A stretch of 64,000 nt of DNA from Marinobacter qingdaonensis (GTDB taxonomy: Bacteria; Pseudomonadota; Gammaproteobacteria; Pseudomonadales; Oleiphilaceae): NCBI RefSeq assembly GCF_034555935.1, contig NZ_JAYDCJ010000003.1:2108001-2172000 (forward strand), written 5' to 3'. The notes under the pieces were generated by a model. It was not told where the DNA came from, ran no database searches, and worked only from the letters and a program-made list of their open reading frames with translations. Below are positions 31,145-39,718 of this stretch, one piece after another; positions within the stretch are counted from its first letter, which is position 1; each line of letters starts with the position of its first letter. Made by a program: the position numbers and the translations under genes.

Positions 31145-31491
31145 TGACTATCGAGCGTATTACCACCAATGCCCGCATGAGCAAGATCGTGAAGCACAAT
31201 GGCACTGCCTACCTGTGCGGCCAGGTGGCCAAGGACCGCAACGGCGACATTCGCACCCAGACCATCGGCATGCTGGAGAAGGTGGAGGAGCTGCTGGAAA
31301 GCATCGGCTCTGGCCGCGACAAGATCCTGTCGGCCACCATCTACCTGGCGGATATGGCCGACTTCAAGGAGATGAACGAGGTGTGGGACAACTGGATTCC
31401 GGAAGGCGAAGCACCGGCGCGGGCCTGTGTGCAGGCGCAGATGGCGTCGCCGGAGCTGAAGGTGGAAATCTCGGTGGTGGCGGCGGCCTGA
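31144..31491 (+). CDS. RidA/YjgF-family enamine/imine deaminase
   Basis: Small trimeric protein (115 aa) that hydrolyses reactive 2-aminoacrylate and other imines released by PLP enzymes. The catalytic arginine R93 lies in [19 protein letters not shown], the family signature. G26-Q27-V28 and the [10 protein letters not shown] segment also fit. ATG 31144 is chosen within a longer open frame because GAGG (31132-31135) precedes it and it gives [14 protein letters not shown]. The serine dehydratase gene, whose family produces aminoacrylate intermediates, lies 1.1 kb downstream. The subfamily is uncertain. Confidence 0.9.
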   Translation: MTIERITTNARMSKIVKHNGTAYLCGQVAKDRNGDIRTQTIGMLEKVEELLESIGSGRDKILSATIYLADMADFKEMNEVWDNWIPEGEAPARACVQAQMASPELKVEISVVAAA

Positions 31492-31579
31492 TTCCGCCTC
31501 AGTTCGTGTCCGCCTCGGTTGCGGCGGGCAGGGCTGCTAGAATGCCCTGAAACACTAGCTATAACGAGAGACCCGCACT

Positions 31580-32503
31580 ATGACCACGGCACCAACACCT
31601 TATCCTATCGGCACGCCCGGCACCCCCTGGGGCGACGCGGAGCGCGTCGAGTGGCTGTCACGACAGGCTCGCCAGCGCAGCTACGAGGCCGAGGTGTTGA
31701 CTGTGGTCGAGCGCCTGAGCGCGCGCTTCGATGTGGAGGAGTATGGTCAGCTGACCTACGGCGCCGATCACTATCCGCTGATGGCGCTGCGCAGCCGGGA
31801 CTGGCGCGAGGATCTGCCGGTGGTGTTGATCACCGGCGGCGTGCACGGTTATGAGACCAGCGGTGTGCACGGTGCGCTGCAGTTCCTGGATGGGCGGGCG
31901 GCGGAGTACGCCGGCCGGGTGAATCTGCTGGTCGCACCTTGCGTCAGCCCCTGGGCCTACGAGCGCATCCACCGCTGGAACGCGGACGCGGTGGACCCGA
32001 ACCGCTCGTTCCGGGCGGACGGCCAGGCCGAGGAGTCGTCGGCGTTGATGCGCCTGGTGGCGCCGATCCGTGATCGCGCCCTGCTGCACATCGACCTGCA
32101 CGAAACCACCGACACCGACGAGTCCGAGTTCCGCCCGGCGCTGGCGGCCCGGGACGGCAAGTCGTTTGAACCCGGTTACATTCCCGATGGCTTCTACGTG
32201 GTGGCGGACACCGAGAACCCGCAACCGGGCTTTCAGCAGGCCATCATCGAGGCCGTGGAGCCGGTTACCCACATCGCGCCGGCGGACGAGAAGGGTGAGA
32301 TCTTCGGCTCGCCGGTGGTTGCCCGCGGCGTGATCCAGTACCCGCTCACCCAGTGGGGCCTGTGCGCCAGTGTCACCAACGCCCCCTTCAAGACCACCAC
32401 CGAGGTCTATCCGGACAGCCCCGAGGTGACCCCCGAGCAGTGCAACGCCGCCCAGGTGGCGGCGGTGTGCGCGGCCATCGATTACGCCCTGGCGCAGGGG
32501 TAG
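31580..32503 (+). CDS. M14-family zinc deacylase/carboxypeptidase
   Basis: Zinc hydrolase of the M14 peptidase superfamily, in the succinylglutamate desuccinylase/aspartoacylase-like branch. The zinc ligands are H89-x2-E92 (GGVHGYETSG) and H174 (IDLHET), and D139-P-N-R-S-F is the substrate-carboxylate loop. It is 307 aa with no signal peptide, so it is cytoplasmic. The exact substrate, a peptide or an N-acyl amino acid, cannot be read from the sequence. It runs in the same direction as ridA and sdaA, which hints at amino-acid catabolism. Confidence 0.82.
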   Translation: MTTAPTPYPIGTPGTPWGDAERVEWLSRQARQRSYEAEVLTVVERLSARFDVEEYGQLTYGADHYPLMALRSRDWREDLPVVLITGGVHGYETSGVHGALQFLDGRAAEYAGRVNLLVAPCVSPWAYERIHRWNADAVDPNRSFRADGQAEESSALMRLVAPIRDRALLHIDLHETTDTDESEFRPALAARDGKSFEPGYIPDGFYVVADTENPQPGFQQAIIEAVEPVTHIAPADEKGEIFGSPVVARGVIQYPLTQWGLCASVTNAPFKTTTEVYPDSPEVTPEQCNAAQVAAVCAAIDYALAQG

Positions 32504-32567
32504 GGAAGGGTTCCGGCGCTCGCGCCCATGCTAGACTTTTCTTACACCCCGCAACCGCAAGGCTGCC

Positions 32568-33947
32568 ATGTTCATCAGTGTGTTGGATCTGTTCAAAATA
32601 GGCATCGGGCCGTCGAGCTCCCACACCACCGGGCCCATGGTCGCGGCCCATGACTTTGTCGAACGGCTGAAAGCGCAGGCGTTCGAGGGCCCGGCGCTGG
32701 CCGGCGCAAGCATCCGCTGCACCCTGAAAGGCTCGCTATCGTTCACCGGCAAGGGCCACGCCACCGACCGGGCCGTGGCCCTTGGCCTGCACGGCCATCT
32801 GCCGGCCAGCCTGGTCGATACCGATGTCTCGGAGCTGGTGGCCCGGCTGTGGCGCAGCGACCGTGTCGAACTGGGCCGCGATCAATTCGTGCAGTTCCGT
32901 CCCGCCGAAGACATTGTGTTTGATACCGGCGCGCCCCTGCCGGAGCACCCCAACGGCATGGTGTTCGAGCTGCTGGGCCCGGAGGGCGAGTGCCTGTTCT
33001 CGGAAACCTATTTCTCCATCGGCGGCGGCTTCATCAACACCCTGGCGGAGATTGATCAGCTGCAGGCCCCGCTGAAGTTCGCGCCGACGGATGCCTCCAC
33101 CTACCCCTTCGATTCGGCCAGCGCCCTGCTGCAATTGGCGGACACCCATGGGCTGTCGATCGCGCGCATGAAGTGGGTCAACGAGCTTGAGCATCTGGAC
33201 GAGCCCGCGCTGATCGAGGGGCTAGACCGCATCTGGCTGGCGATGAAAACCTGCATCGAACGCGGGCTGGCGGCCGAGGGCACCTTGCCGGGCGGCCTGG
33301 AGATTCATCGGCGGGCCAAAGGGCTGTATGACGGCATTCGCCACAAGCCGGAAACCGCCACCATCAACGACTGGCTGTGCGCCTACGCCATGGCGGTCAA
33401 CGAGGAAAACGCCGCCGGCCATATGGTGGTGACCGCACCCACCAACGGCGCGGCCGGGGTGATCCCGGCGGTGCTGTATTACTTTGTCACCCACGAGGAT
33501 GGCACCCAGGACCAGGTGCGGGATTTCCTGCTCACCGCCAGTGCCATCGGCGGCCTGATCAAGATGCGCAGTTCCATCTCCGGGGCCGAGGTGGGCTGCC
33601 AGGGCGAAGTCGGCTCCGCCGCGGCCATGGCCGCCGCCGGTCTGTGCGAAGTGCGGGGTGGCACCGCCCGGCAGGTGGAGAACGCTGCCGAGATCGCCCT
33701 GGAGCATCACCTGGGCATGACCTGCGATCCGGTCAAGGGCCTGGTGCAGGTGCCCTGCATCGAACGCAACGGCTTTGGCGCCATCAAGGCCTACTCCGCC
33801 GCCTCACTGGCCCAACGGGGCGACGGCCAGCACTTCATGCCGCTGGATAACTGCATTGAGGCCATGCGCCAGACCGGGCAGGAGATGTCCCACAAATTCA
33901 AGGAAACCTCCCTGGGCGGGCTGGCGGTGAGCATCACCGAATGCTGA
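32568..33947 (+). CDS. sdaA: L-serine ammonia-lyase (Fe-S type)
   Basis: Deaminates L-serine to pyruvate and ammonia with a 4Fe-4S cluster. The N-terminus shows [14 protein letters not shown], the family signature. The C-terminal domain carries [35 protein letters not shown] and further conserved cysteines for the cluster. It is 459 aa (E. coli SdaA 454), with alpha and beta domains in one chain. It lies 64 bp after the M14 gene. Only 229 bp of unassigned sequence separates it from the cytochrome gene. Confidence 0.95.
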   Translation: MFISVLDLFKIGIGPSSSHTTGPMVAAHDFVERLKAQAFEGPALAGASIRCTLKGSLSFTGKGHATDRAVALGLHGHLPASLVDTDVSELVARLWRSDRVELGRDQFVQFRPAEDIVFDTGAPLPEHPNGMVFELLGPEGECLFSETYFSIGGGFINTLAEIDQLQAPLKFAPTDASTYPFDSASALLQLADTHGLSIARMKWVNELEHLDEPALIEGLDRIWLAMKTCIERGLAAEGTLPGGLEIHRRAKGLYDGIRHKPETATINDWLCAYAMAVNEENAAGHMVVTAPTNGAAGVIPAVLYYFVTHEDGTQDQVRDFLLTASAIGGLIKMRSSISGAEVGCQGEVGSAAAMAAAGLCEVRGGTARQVENAAEIALEHHLGMTCDPVKGLVQVPCIERNGFGAIKAYSAASLAQRGDGQHFMPLDNCIEAMRQTGQEMSHKFKETSLGGLAVSITEC

Positions 33948-34176
33948 AGGGGCGGTGCTCGTGCAACCTGTTGTCTCTAATCTGACTTGGTGATAATTTG
34001 ATCATTACCTTCCAGCCAGGGACAGAAAGGCTCGAATCTGCGTGGGCGTTGCCTCTAAAGGGGCGACCCAGGCGCTGTGACCTGCTCACCCACACTTGAA
34101 GGCGTGCCGACGCGCACCTCTCGCCGTGATGCCCGTTGTCCGTTAACGATGTTCCGTTCTGATAGTGGAGGTTCCT

Positions 34177-34665
34177 GTGAAAGGTTCTCTGTTATTGGCG
34201 GCGACGTTGTTCTTGTCCGCGACGCTTTCCCCGTCCGCGCTGGCCGAGCGTGCCGGCACCGACCAGACTCCCGTTGACCGTGGCCGCTACCTCGTCATGA
34301 CCTCCGGTTGCAACGATTGCCACTCGGCCGGCTACATGCCCAGCGAGGGCACCTTGCCCGAAAGCGAGTGGCTGATGGGCGATACCCTCGGTTGGCAGGG
34401 CCCCTGGGGCACCACCTACGCCATCAATCTGCGGCTGTTCGCCAGCCAGATGAGCGAGGATGAGTGGGTGTCCACGGTGACCACCGCCCGGGCCCGGCCG
34501 CCCATGCCCTGGTGGGTGTTGCATGAGATGGACGAGCAGGATGTGCGCGCCATTTACGCCTACATCCGCTCGCTGCCGGTGGCCGGTACCGAGGCCCCCG
34601 CGGCCCTGGAGCCCGGGGTGACCCCGAAAACCGCCTACTTCCAGCTGGTGGTGCCGGCGGAGTAG
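34177..34665 (+). CDS. Periplasmic single-haem cytochrome c
   Basis: Exported electron carrier or oxidase partner of unknown pathway. A signal peptide (residues 1-23, ending SALA) precedes one CNDCH haem site: C45, C48, H49. M104 or a nearby methionine in RARPPMPWW is a candidate distal ligand. DEQDVRAIYAYIRSLP is the usual C-terminal helix of class I cytochromes. It is 162 aa. GTG 34177 is preferred over GTG 34165 because TGGAGG (34166-34171) lies just before it and it gives a proper signal peptide. An intrinsic terminator lies 78 bp downstream. Confidence 0.82.
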   Translation: MKGSLLLAATLFLSATLSPSALAERAGTDQTPVDRGRYLVMTSGCNDCHSAGYMPSEGTLPESEWLMGDTLGWQGPWGTTYAINLRLFASQMSEDEWVSTVTTARARPPMPWWVLHEMDEQDVRAIYAYIRSLPVAGTEAPAALEPGVTPKTAYFQLVVPAE

Positions 34666-34742
34666 GGCGGGGTGGCCGGTGAAGGCGGCCCGGAAGCCCT
34701 AAGTTTCTGTAATTGGCTGAGAATTGGGTAAAACCTGCGCCA

Positions 34743-34769
34743 GGGCGCATTTGTCAGCGCCCGTTTTTT
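34743..34769 (+). terminator. Intrinsic terminator after the cytochrome gene
   Basis: GGGCGC (34743-34748) pairs with GCGCCC (34757-34762) around an 8-nt loop, followed by G and six T residues (34764-34769). Confidence 0.8.
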
Positions 34770-34863
34770 GGTATACAGGTGTAGTGGGAGCGCGAGTATT
34801 TCGTGTGCGCCGGTCTCCGGCGCCGCCGCGCGTTCCTTGTGCTTTTACCAATGGAGTCAGTGA

Positions 34864-35241
34864 ATGCAGACGAAGGACATCGTGGCCCAATTCATCGAGC
34901 ACACCCGTGCCCAGCGGTTTGACGAGGCCAAGGCCTTGCTGGTGGACGAGGGGTTCGAGTACGTGGGGCCGAACATGCGGTTTCTGGACCCGGACGACAT
35001 GCTCTCCTACCAGTTTGGCATGGCTGCCATCCAGAAAGACCTGGTGCTGCGCCATCTCAGCGCCGAGGGCGAGCATGCCTTCGCGATCCTGGATTTCAAG
35101 ACCTACTTCGAGCCCATCGGTGATGTCCGCCTGGCGGTGTGGTTCTTGGTCAAGGACGACAAGATCCAGAAAGTGGAAACCTTCTACAACGCCGCCGTGG
35201 TGGAGAACATGCTGGGTGGCAACCTGCCTTCGGTGGAGTGA
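34864..35241 (+). CDS. NTF2/SnoaL-like fold protein
   Basis: Cytoplasmic protein of 125 aa with the cone-shaped NTF2-like fold: an N-terminal helix pair (DIVAQFIEHTRAQRFDEAKALL), a DEGFEYVGPN turn, and long strands with DVRLAVWFLVKDDKIQKVETFYN. Members range from isomerases to limonene-epoxide hydrolase and dimerisation modules, and no catalytic set is clear here. AATGGAGT at 34851-34858 serves as the ribosome site. It is flanked by terminators, so it probably has its own promoter. The function is unknown. Confidence 0.7.
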   Translation: MQTKDIVAQFIEHTRAQRFDEAKALLVDEGFEYVGPNMRFLDPDDMLSYQFGMAAIQKDLVLRHLSAEGEHAFAILDFKTYFEPIGDVRLAVWFLVKDDKIQKVETFYNAAVVENMLGGNLPSVE

Positions 35242-35379
35242 GCGACCCTCGCTGCGCCTCTTCCTCTCAATCGTTGCTCGAACCTGCCGGGGTGCCCGAG
35301 GTGGCAAAAACCGGAGCAACCCCCGTAAGATGGGCGGCCAGAATCCGTTTGAGCAATTCTGTACCTGAGGACTGAATCT

Positions 35380-35646
35380 ATGCGCTATCCGTTGCCATTG
35401 AGAGTGCTGTCCGTGGCCACCGTGATGTTGCTGGCGGCCTGTTCGTCGCCCCGTGTGACCTTCGATAACGACCCGCTGACGCGGGAGATGACCACCCGGG
35501 AGAGCTACATCGAAAACCGCTGCACCGCCGACAGCCGGCGCAGCACCCAGGGTATCGACCACTGCCAGGATGCCACCAGCATCGAGCAGTACGAGCGCGA
35601 GTACCGGGAGTACGAACGGGAATACGAGCAGTCCCAGGGCGAGTAA
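35380..35646 (+). CDS. Small hypothetical lipoprotein
   Basis: An 88-aa precursor with a lipoprotein signal peptide; the lipobox is LLAAC and C21 is the predicted lipidated residue. The mature part has two further cysteines (RCTADS, DHCQDA) that could form a disulfide. It ends in a tyrosine/glutamate repeat (EYEREYREYEREYEQ). No family recognised. A terminator follows at 35728-35750, so it appears monocistronic. Confidence 0.72.
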   Translation: MRYPLPLRVLSVATVMLLAACSSPRVTFDNDPLTREMTTRESYIENRCTADSRRSTQGIDHCQDATSIEQYEREYREYEREYEQSQGE

Positions 35647-35727
35647 CCTGACGCGACTTTGGTGTAAGCGCCGGGCAGCGACGGCGCTGGCCGGGTCTGC
35701 TATCCTCACTAGCTTCCTATTCAATCA

Positions 35728-35750
35728 AGCCCGGCCTGGCCGGGCTTTTT
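35728..35750 (+). terminator. Intrinsic terminator after the lipoprotein gene
   Basis: AGCCCGGCC (35728-35736) and GGCCGGGCT (35738-35746) form a perfect stem. The T run is at 35746-35750. Confidence 0.82.
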
Positions 35751-35774
35751 CGGTGGCGACGGGAGTGTGTGGTT

Positions 35775-36689
35775 ATGCCGGTGATGGTTCAGGCGCTGGT
35801 TCCGGTGTTTGTGTTGATCCTGCTCGGGCACGTGTTCCGGCGCTGGAACTTTCCCGGCGGTGACTTCTGGCCCCAGGCCGAGCGCTTCACCTACTACGTG
35901 CTGTTCCCGGCCATGCTGGTGTTCAAGCTCGGGCAGGCCCGCCTGCCGGCGTCCGCCTACGGCGACATTGCGCTGCTGATTGTCGCCATGATCGCGGCCA
36001 TGACCCTGGTGCTGGTCGTGGCGCAGCGGATCTGGCGCTGGTCCGGGCCGGTGTTCTCCTCGGTGTTCCAGGGCGCCATCCGATTCAACTCCTATGTGGG
36101 CCTGGCGGCCGGCGGCATGCTGCTGGGCGACGAGGGCCTGTCCCTGACCGCCATCGCCGTGGCGATCATGGTGCCGCTGCTGAACCTGCTGTGCATCGTG
36201 ATGTTCTCCCTGGTTGCCACCCAGGGGCCGGTGCAACTCAAACCGGTGCTGAAGGCCATTGCCACCAACCCGCTGATTGTCGGCTCGGTGATCGGCGTGA
36301 TCTGGAGTTTCTTCGAGATTGGCTTCCACCCGCTGTTTGCCGCCATTCTGCAGCCATTGAGCGAGCTGGCGTTGCCCATGGGCCTGATGTGCGTGGGGGC
36401 GGGGCTGCAGCTGAAGGCGCTGCGTGGCGCCTCCATGCCGTTCCTGGTGTCCACCGTGCTCAAGCTGCTGGCGTTCCCGGTGATGACCGCGGGGCTGGCC
36501 TTGCTGTTTGGGGTGGAGGGCGTGCTGGTGCAAGTGGTGGTGTTGCTGGCGGCGCTGCCCACCGCCACCTCCGCCTACATCCTGGCGCGTCAGCTCGGCG
36601 GCGACGCGCCTTTGATGGCGGGCATCATCAGTGGCCAGACCCTGCTGGCCATTGCCTCCATTCCGTTAATGCTCAGCATCCTCTGGTAG
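35775..36689 (+). CDS. AEC-family transporter
   Basis: Inner-membrane permease of the auxin efflux carrier family (304 aa, about ten helices). Bacterial members move organic acids such as malate or malonate, but the substrate here is unknown. The hydrophobic pattern, the broken helix with TYYVLFPAMLVFKL near the start and the GLMCVGAGLQLKAL stretch near residue 220 fit the family. ATG 35775 is preferred over GTG 35769, with GGGAG at 35761-35765. It overlaps znuA tail-to-tail by 24 bp. Confidence 0.88.
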   Translation: MPVMVQALVPVFVLILLGHVFRRWNFPGGDFWPQAERFTYYVLFPAMLVFKLGQARLPASAYGDIALLIVAMIAAMTLVLVVAQRIWRWSGPVFSSVFQGAIRFNSYVGLAAGGMLLGDEGLSLTAIAVAIMVPLLNLLCIVMFSLVATQGPVQLKPVLKAIATNPLIVGSVIGVIWSFFEIGFHPLFAAILQPLSELALPMGLMCVGAGLQLKALRGASMPFLVSTVLKLLAFPVMTAGLALLFGVEGVLVQVVVLLAALPTATSAYILARQLGGDAPLMAGIISGQTLLAIASIPLMLSILW

Positions 36690-37676
36690 GCACTTGAGCA
36701 CCGCGTCGGCGATCTGGTGCTGGAACGCCAGATAGCCGTCCGGGCCTTCCGCAACCTCGGTGGCCAGTGGGTCCCAGGTACTGAATCTCACGTCCAGCGC
36801 TTCGGTAATCACTTCCCAGGCGCCCGGATTGAACTGCGGCTCGGTCAGCAGGCAGGGGTGGTGGGCCTTACCCAGCCGTTCCTGAATCTGGGCGATGTGC
36901 CGCGCGCCTGGGCTCAGTTCCGGGTTCAGGGTCAGGGTGCCTTCCAGGTTCAGGCCGTAGTGCTCGGCAAACCGGACAAAGGCGTTGTGGTAGGAGTACA
37001 GGCTGATGTCCTTCACCGGCGCCAGTTTGGCCTGAATCTCGGCCTCGGTTTGCTTCAAGGCGGTTTTGAATTGCGCCAGGTTGCGGGTCAGGGCTTCGCG
37101 GTCGACGCCGTCCTGTTCGGCCAGGGCGTGCTCCATGGTCTCGGCGATCTCGCCGGCCAGGGCCGGGTCCAGCCAGATGTGCGGGTCGTCGCCGCCATGG
37201 TCGTGGTGGTGCTCGTGGTGCCCGGCGTGGTTGTCGTTGCCGTGCTCGCCGTGGTCCTCATGGTGCTCGCCATGATCATCGTGGTCGTCATGGCCGCCGT
37301 GATCGTCATGGTCTTCGCCGTGGTCATCGTGGGCGTCTTGGGCCTCGGTGCCGTCGCCGGGCAGCAGCGCCACGGTGCGGTCGCGGAACTCGCCGCTGGC
37401 CAGCAGGCGGGCCAGGAAGGTTTCCATGTCCGGGCCGACCCAGAAAATTACATCGGCGTCGTGCAGGGCGCGGCGCTGGGACGGTTTCATGGAGTAGTTG
37501 TGGGGGCTTGAGCCCGGCGGCACCAGGGTGGAGACGGTCATGTCCGGGGTGGCGATGCCCTGGGCGATCAACGTCAGCGGCTTGAGCGTGGTGACGATGC
37601 GGGTGTCCGCCAGGGCAGGGCTGGCGCCCAGGCTGACGGCGGCGGCCAGGGCGAGTGCCGGTTTGGGCATAGGCAT
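36666..37676 (-). CDS. znuA: Zinc ABC transporter substrate-binding protein ZnuA
   Basis: Periplasmic zinc-capture protein that feeds a ZnuBC permease. A signal peptide (about residues 1-23, ending PALA) is followed by the cluster A-1 fold with the first ligand in PPGSSPHNYSMKPSQ. A His/Asp-rich mobile loop (about residues 115-165) is exceptionally long, with many HDDH/HEDH units. DDPHIWLDP, the second ligand region, follows it, and further ligands lie in YHNAF. It is 336 aa. A Zur palindrome is upstream. No znuB, znuC or zur gene lies in the window, and the divergent neighbour is gltX, so the permease must be elsewhere. Confidence 0.92.
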   Translation of the reverse strand: MPMPKPALALAAAVSLGASPALADTRIVTTLKPLTLIAQGIATPDMTVSTLVPPGSSPHNYSMKPSQRRALHDADVIFWVGPDMETFLARLLASGEFRDRTVALLPGDGTEAQDAHDDHGEDHDDHGGHDDHDDHGEHHEDHGEHGNDNHAGHHEHHHDHGGDDPHIWLDPALAGEIAETMEHALAEQDGVDREALTRNLAQFKTALKQTEAEIQAKLAPVKDISLYSYHNAFVRFAEHYGLNLEGTLTLNPELSPGARHIAQIQERLGKAHHPCLLTEPQFNPGAWEVITEALDVRFSTWDPLATEVAEGPDGYLAFQHQIADAVLKCLPEDAEH

Positions 37677-37708
37677 GGAGGTGGGTTCCTGAGTGATTCG
37701 ATTGAAAC

Positions 37709-37721
37709 GTTATAATATAAC
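37709..37721. promoter_or_regulatory. Zur box
   Basis: GTTATAATATAAC is a perfect palindrome about its centre base and equals the core of the gammaproteobacterial Zur consensus. Partial outer matches (GAAAC before, then CAAAG) extend it. It lies 33 bp upstream of znuA and contains a TATA-type -10, so zinc-loaded Zur would repress znuA. Confidence 0.85.
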
Positions 37722-37789
37722 AAAGTGCGGCGACGGGGCAAAACCTGAATCAGCCCCGGGTGCCCATGCGAAATCCCCGGCAGGCCGGT

Positions 37790-37795
37790 ATAATG
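37790..37795 (+). promoter_or_regulatory. Possible gltX -10 element
   Basis: Perfect TATAAT 41 bp before the gltX ATG. The -35 position 17 nt upstream (ATGCGA) is poor, so the assignment is tentative. Confidence 0.4.
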
Positions 37796-37835
37796 CCGGG
37801 TTTCTCAAACGGCCACCGATTTTTAGGAAGGTTTC

Positions 37836-39320
37836 ATGACTGTACGTACCCGAATTGCTCCCTCCCCAACCGGAGACCCTCACGTTGGTACCGCCTACGT
37901 GGCCCTGTTCAATCTGTGTTTTGCCCGCCAACACGGCGGCCAGTTCATCCTGCGCATTGAAGACACCGACCAGGCCCGCAGCACCGCGGAGTCCGAGCAG
38001 GACATCCTGGGCGCCCTGCGCTGGCTGGGGCTGAACTGGGACGAGGGCCCCGACGTGGGTGGCCCGCACGGCCCGTACCGTCAGTCCGAGCGCAAGGACT
38101 CCTACCGCCAGTACGCCGAGGACCTGGTCACCGCCGGCCACGCCTTCTACTGCTTCCGCACGCCGGAAGAGCTGGAGGCGATTCGTGAGGAGCGCAAGGC
38201 CAAGGGCATGAACCCGGGAATCAAGGGCAACCTGGAGCTGCCGGAGGACGAAGTGAAGCGCCGGCTGGAAGCGGGCGAGCCCTACGTGATCCGGATGAAG
38301 GTGCCGGACGAGGGCGTGTGCGAGATCCAGGACATGCTGCGTGGCACCATTGAAATCGACTGGGCCCAGGTGGACTGCCAGATCCTGCTGAAATCCGATG
38401 GCATGCCGACCTACCACCTGGCCAATGTGGTGGACGACCACAACATGGCCATCACCCACGTACTGCGGGGTGAGGAGTGGATCAACTCGGCGCCCAAGCA
38501 CAAGTTGCTGTACCAGTACTTCGGTTGGGACATGCCCGAGCTGTGCCACCTGCCGCTGCTGCGCAACCCGGACAAGAGCAAGCTGTCCAAGCGCAAAAAC
38601 CCCACCAGCATCAACTTCTATGAGCGTATGGGGTTCCTGCCGGAAGCGGTGACCAACTACCTGGGCCGCATGGGCTGGTCCATGCCCGATGAGCGTGAGA
38701 AGTTCACCATCGACGAGATGATCGAGAACTTCGACATCCAGCGGGTGTCCCTCGGTGGCCCGGTGTTCGACGTCGAGAAGCTGCGCTGGCTCAACGGCCA
38801 GTGGCTGCGTGAGGAGCTGACCGACGAGCAGTTCATGGAGCGGATGCACCAGTGGTGGTTCAACAAGGACGACCTGACCCAACTGGTGCCGCACATCAAG
38901 GGCCGCGCCGAGGTGTTCTCCGACGTCGCACCGATGGCCCAGTTCATGTTCTCCGGCCTGCTCAACCTGAGCCCCGAGGACTTCGCCCACAACAAGTTGG
39001 ACGAGGGCCAGATCAAGCGGGTGCTGCAGTTCACCCTGTGGCGTCTGGAGGCCCAGCGGCACTGGAGCAAGGAAAACATCTTTGCCGACATCAAGACCCT
39101 GGCCAAAGCCATGGAGCTGAAGATGGGCGATTTCATGTTCTCCATCTTCGTGGCCATCGCCGGTACTCCCAATTCCTGGTCGGTGATGGACTCCATGGCG
39201 CTGCTCGGACCGGACATGACCCGGTCGCGTTTGCGCCATGCGCTGCAGGTGATGGGTGGCTTCTCCAAGAAAGAAACCAAGAAAGTGGAGAAAGAGTACG
39301 CCGCTCTGGTTGCGGAATAA
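37836..39320 (+). CDS. gltX: Glutamyl-tRNA synthetase
   Basis: Charges tRNA-Glu in the cytoplasm. The class I signatures are [13 protein letters not shown] (HIGH equivalent, starting near residue 9) and KLSKR at 249-253 (KMSKS equivalent), followed by the anticodon-binding helical domain. It is 494 aa (E. coli 471). TAGGAAGG lies 6 nt before the ATG. A tRNA-Glu gene is encoded 196 bp downstream, together with tRNA-Ala, so enzyme and substrate are neighbours. Confidence 0.97.
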   Translation: MTVRTRIAPSPTGDPHVGTAYVALFNLCFARQHGGQFILRIEDTDQARSTAESEQDILGALRWLGLNWDEGPDVGGPHGPYRQSERKDSYRQYAEDLVTAGHAFYCFRTPEELEAIREERKAKGMNPGIKGNLELPEDEVKRRLEAGEPYVIRMKVPDEGVCEIQDMLRGTIEIDWAQVDCQILLKSDGMPTYHLANVVDDHNMAITHVLRGEEWINSAPKHKLLYQYFGWDMPELCHLPLLRNPDKSKLSKRKNPTSINFYERMGFLPEAVTNYLGRMGWSMPDEREKFTIDEMIENFDIQRVSLGGPVFDVEKLRWLNGQWLREELTDEQFMERMHQWWFNKDDLTQLVPHIKGRAEVFSDVAPMAQFMFSGLLNLSPEDFAHNKLDEGQIKRVLQFTLWRLEAQRHWSKENIFADIKTLAKAMELKMGDFMFSIFVAIAGTPNSWSVMDSMALLGPDMTRSRLRHALQVMGGFSKKETKKVEKEYAALVAE

Positions 39321-39391
39321 CCGCTTTGGTGAAGAAATAAACGGCGTGAACAGGGATGTTCAAAAAATTGAAAAAAAGTGGTTTTTTGCGG

Positions 39392-39420
39392 TTGACGGCC
39401 CCAGGGCGGATCCTTAATAT
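39392..39420 (+). promoter_or_regulatory. tRNA operon promoter
   Basis: TTGACG (39392-39397), a 17-nt spacer and TAATAT (39415-39420), with a GC-containing discriminator before tRNA-Ala at 39434. A strong consensus-like promoter, as usual for stable RNA. Confidence 0.75.
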
Positions 39421-39433
39421 ACGCATCCGTTGA

Positions 39434-39509
39434 GGGGCCATAGCTCAGCTGGGAGAGCGCAACACTGGCAGTGTTGAGGTCGGCGGTTCGATCCCGCCTG
39501 GCTCCACCA
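39434..39509 (+). tRNA. tRNA-Ala (GGC)
   Basis: A full cloverleaf of 76 nt: acceptor GGGGCCA with TGGCTCC, D arm AGCTCAGCTGGGAGAGC, and anticodon stem CAACA/TGTTG around loop CTGGCAG with anticodon GGC. The T arm is GCGGTTCGATCCCGC, and CCA is encoded. Confidence 0.96.
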
Positions 39510-39516
39510 ATTTCTA

Positions 39517-39592
39517 GTCCCCTTCGTCTAGTGGCCTAGGACTCCGCCCTTTCACGGCGGCAACAGGGGTTCGAACCCCCTAGGGGACGCCA
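39517..39592 (+). tRNA. tRNA-Glu (UUC)
   Basis: A full cloverleaf of 76 nt: acceptor GTCCCCT with AGGGGAC, anticodon stem CCGCC/GGCGG around loop CTTTCAC with anticodon TTC, and T arm GGGGTTCGAACCCCC. CCA is encoded. It lies 7 nt after tRNA-Ala in the same transcript and is followed by a strong terminator. Confidence 0.96.
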
Positions 39593-39628
39593 ATACGGCT
39601 TGACGGTTTAGTCCACCGGAAAGCCATC

Positions 39629-39656
39629 AAAAAAACCGCCTTCGGGCGGTTTTTTT
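39629..39656. terminator. Bidirectional terminator after the tRNAs
   Basis: ACCGCC-TTCG-GGCGGT (39635-39650) with an A run before it and seven T residues from 39650. It serves the tRNA transcript on the plus strand and the QueD-like gene on the minus strand. Confidence 0.9.
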
Positions 39657-39718
39657 GTGTCTGCAGAAAAGTGCCGGCCAGGGCATCAGCGGCCCCGGGT
39701 GGCCGGGGCCGGTCACGC

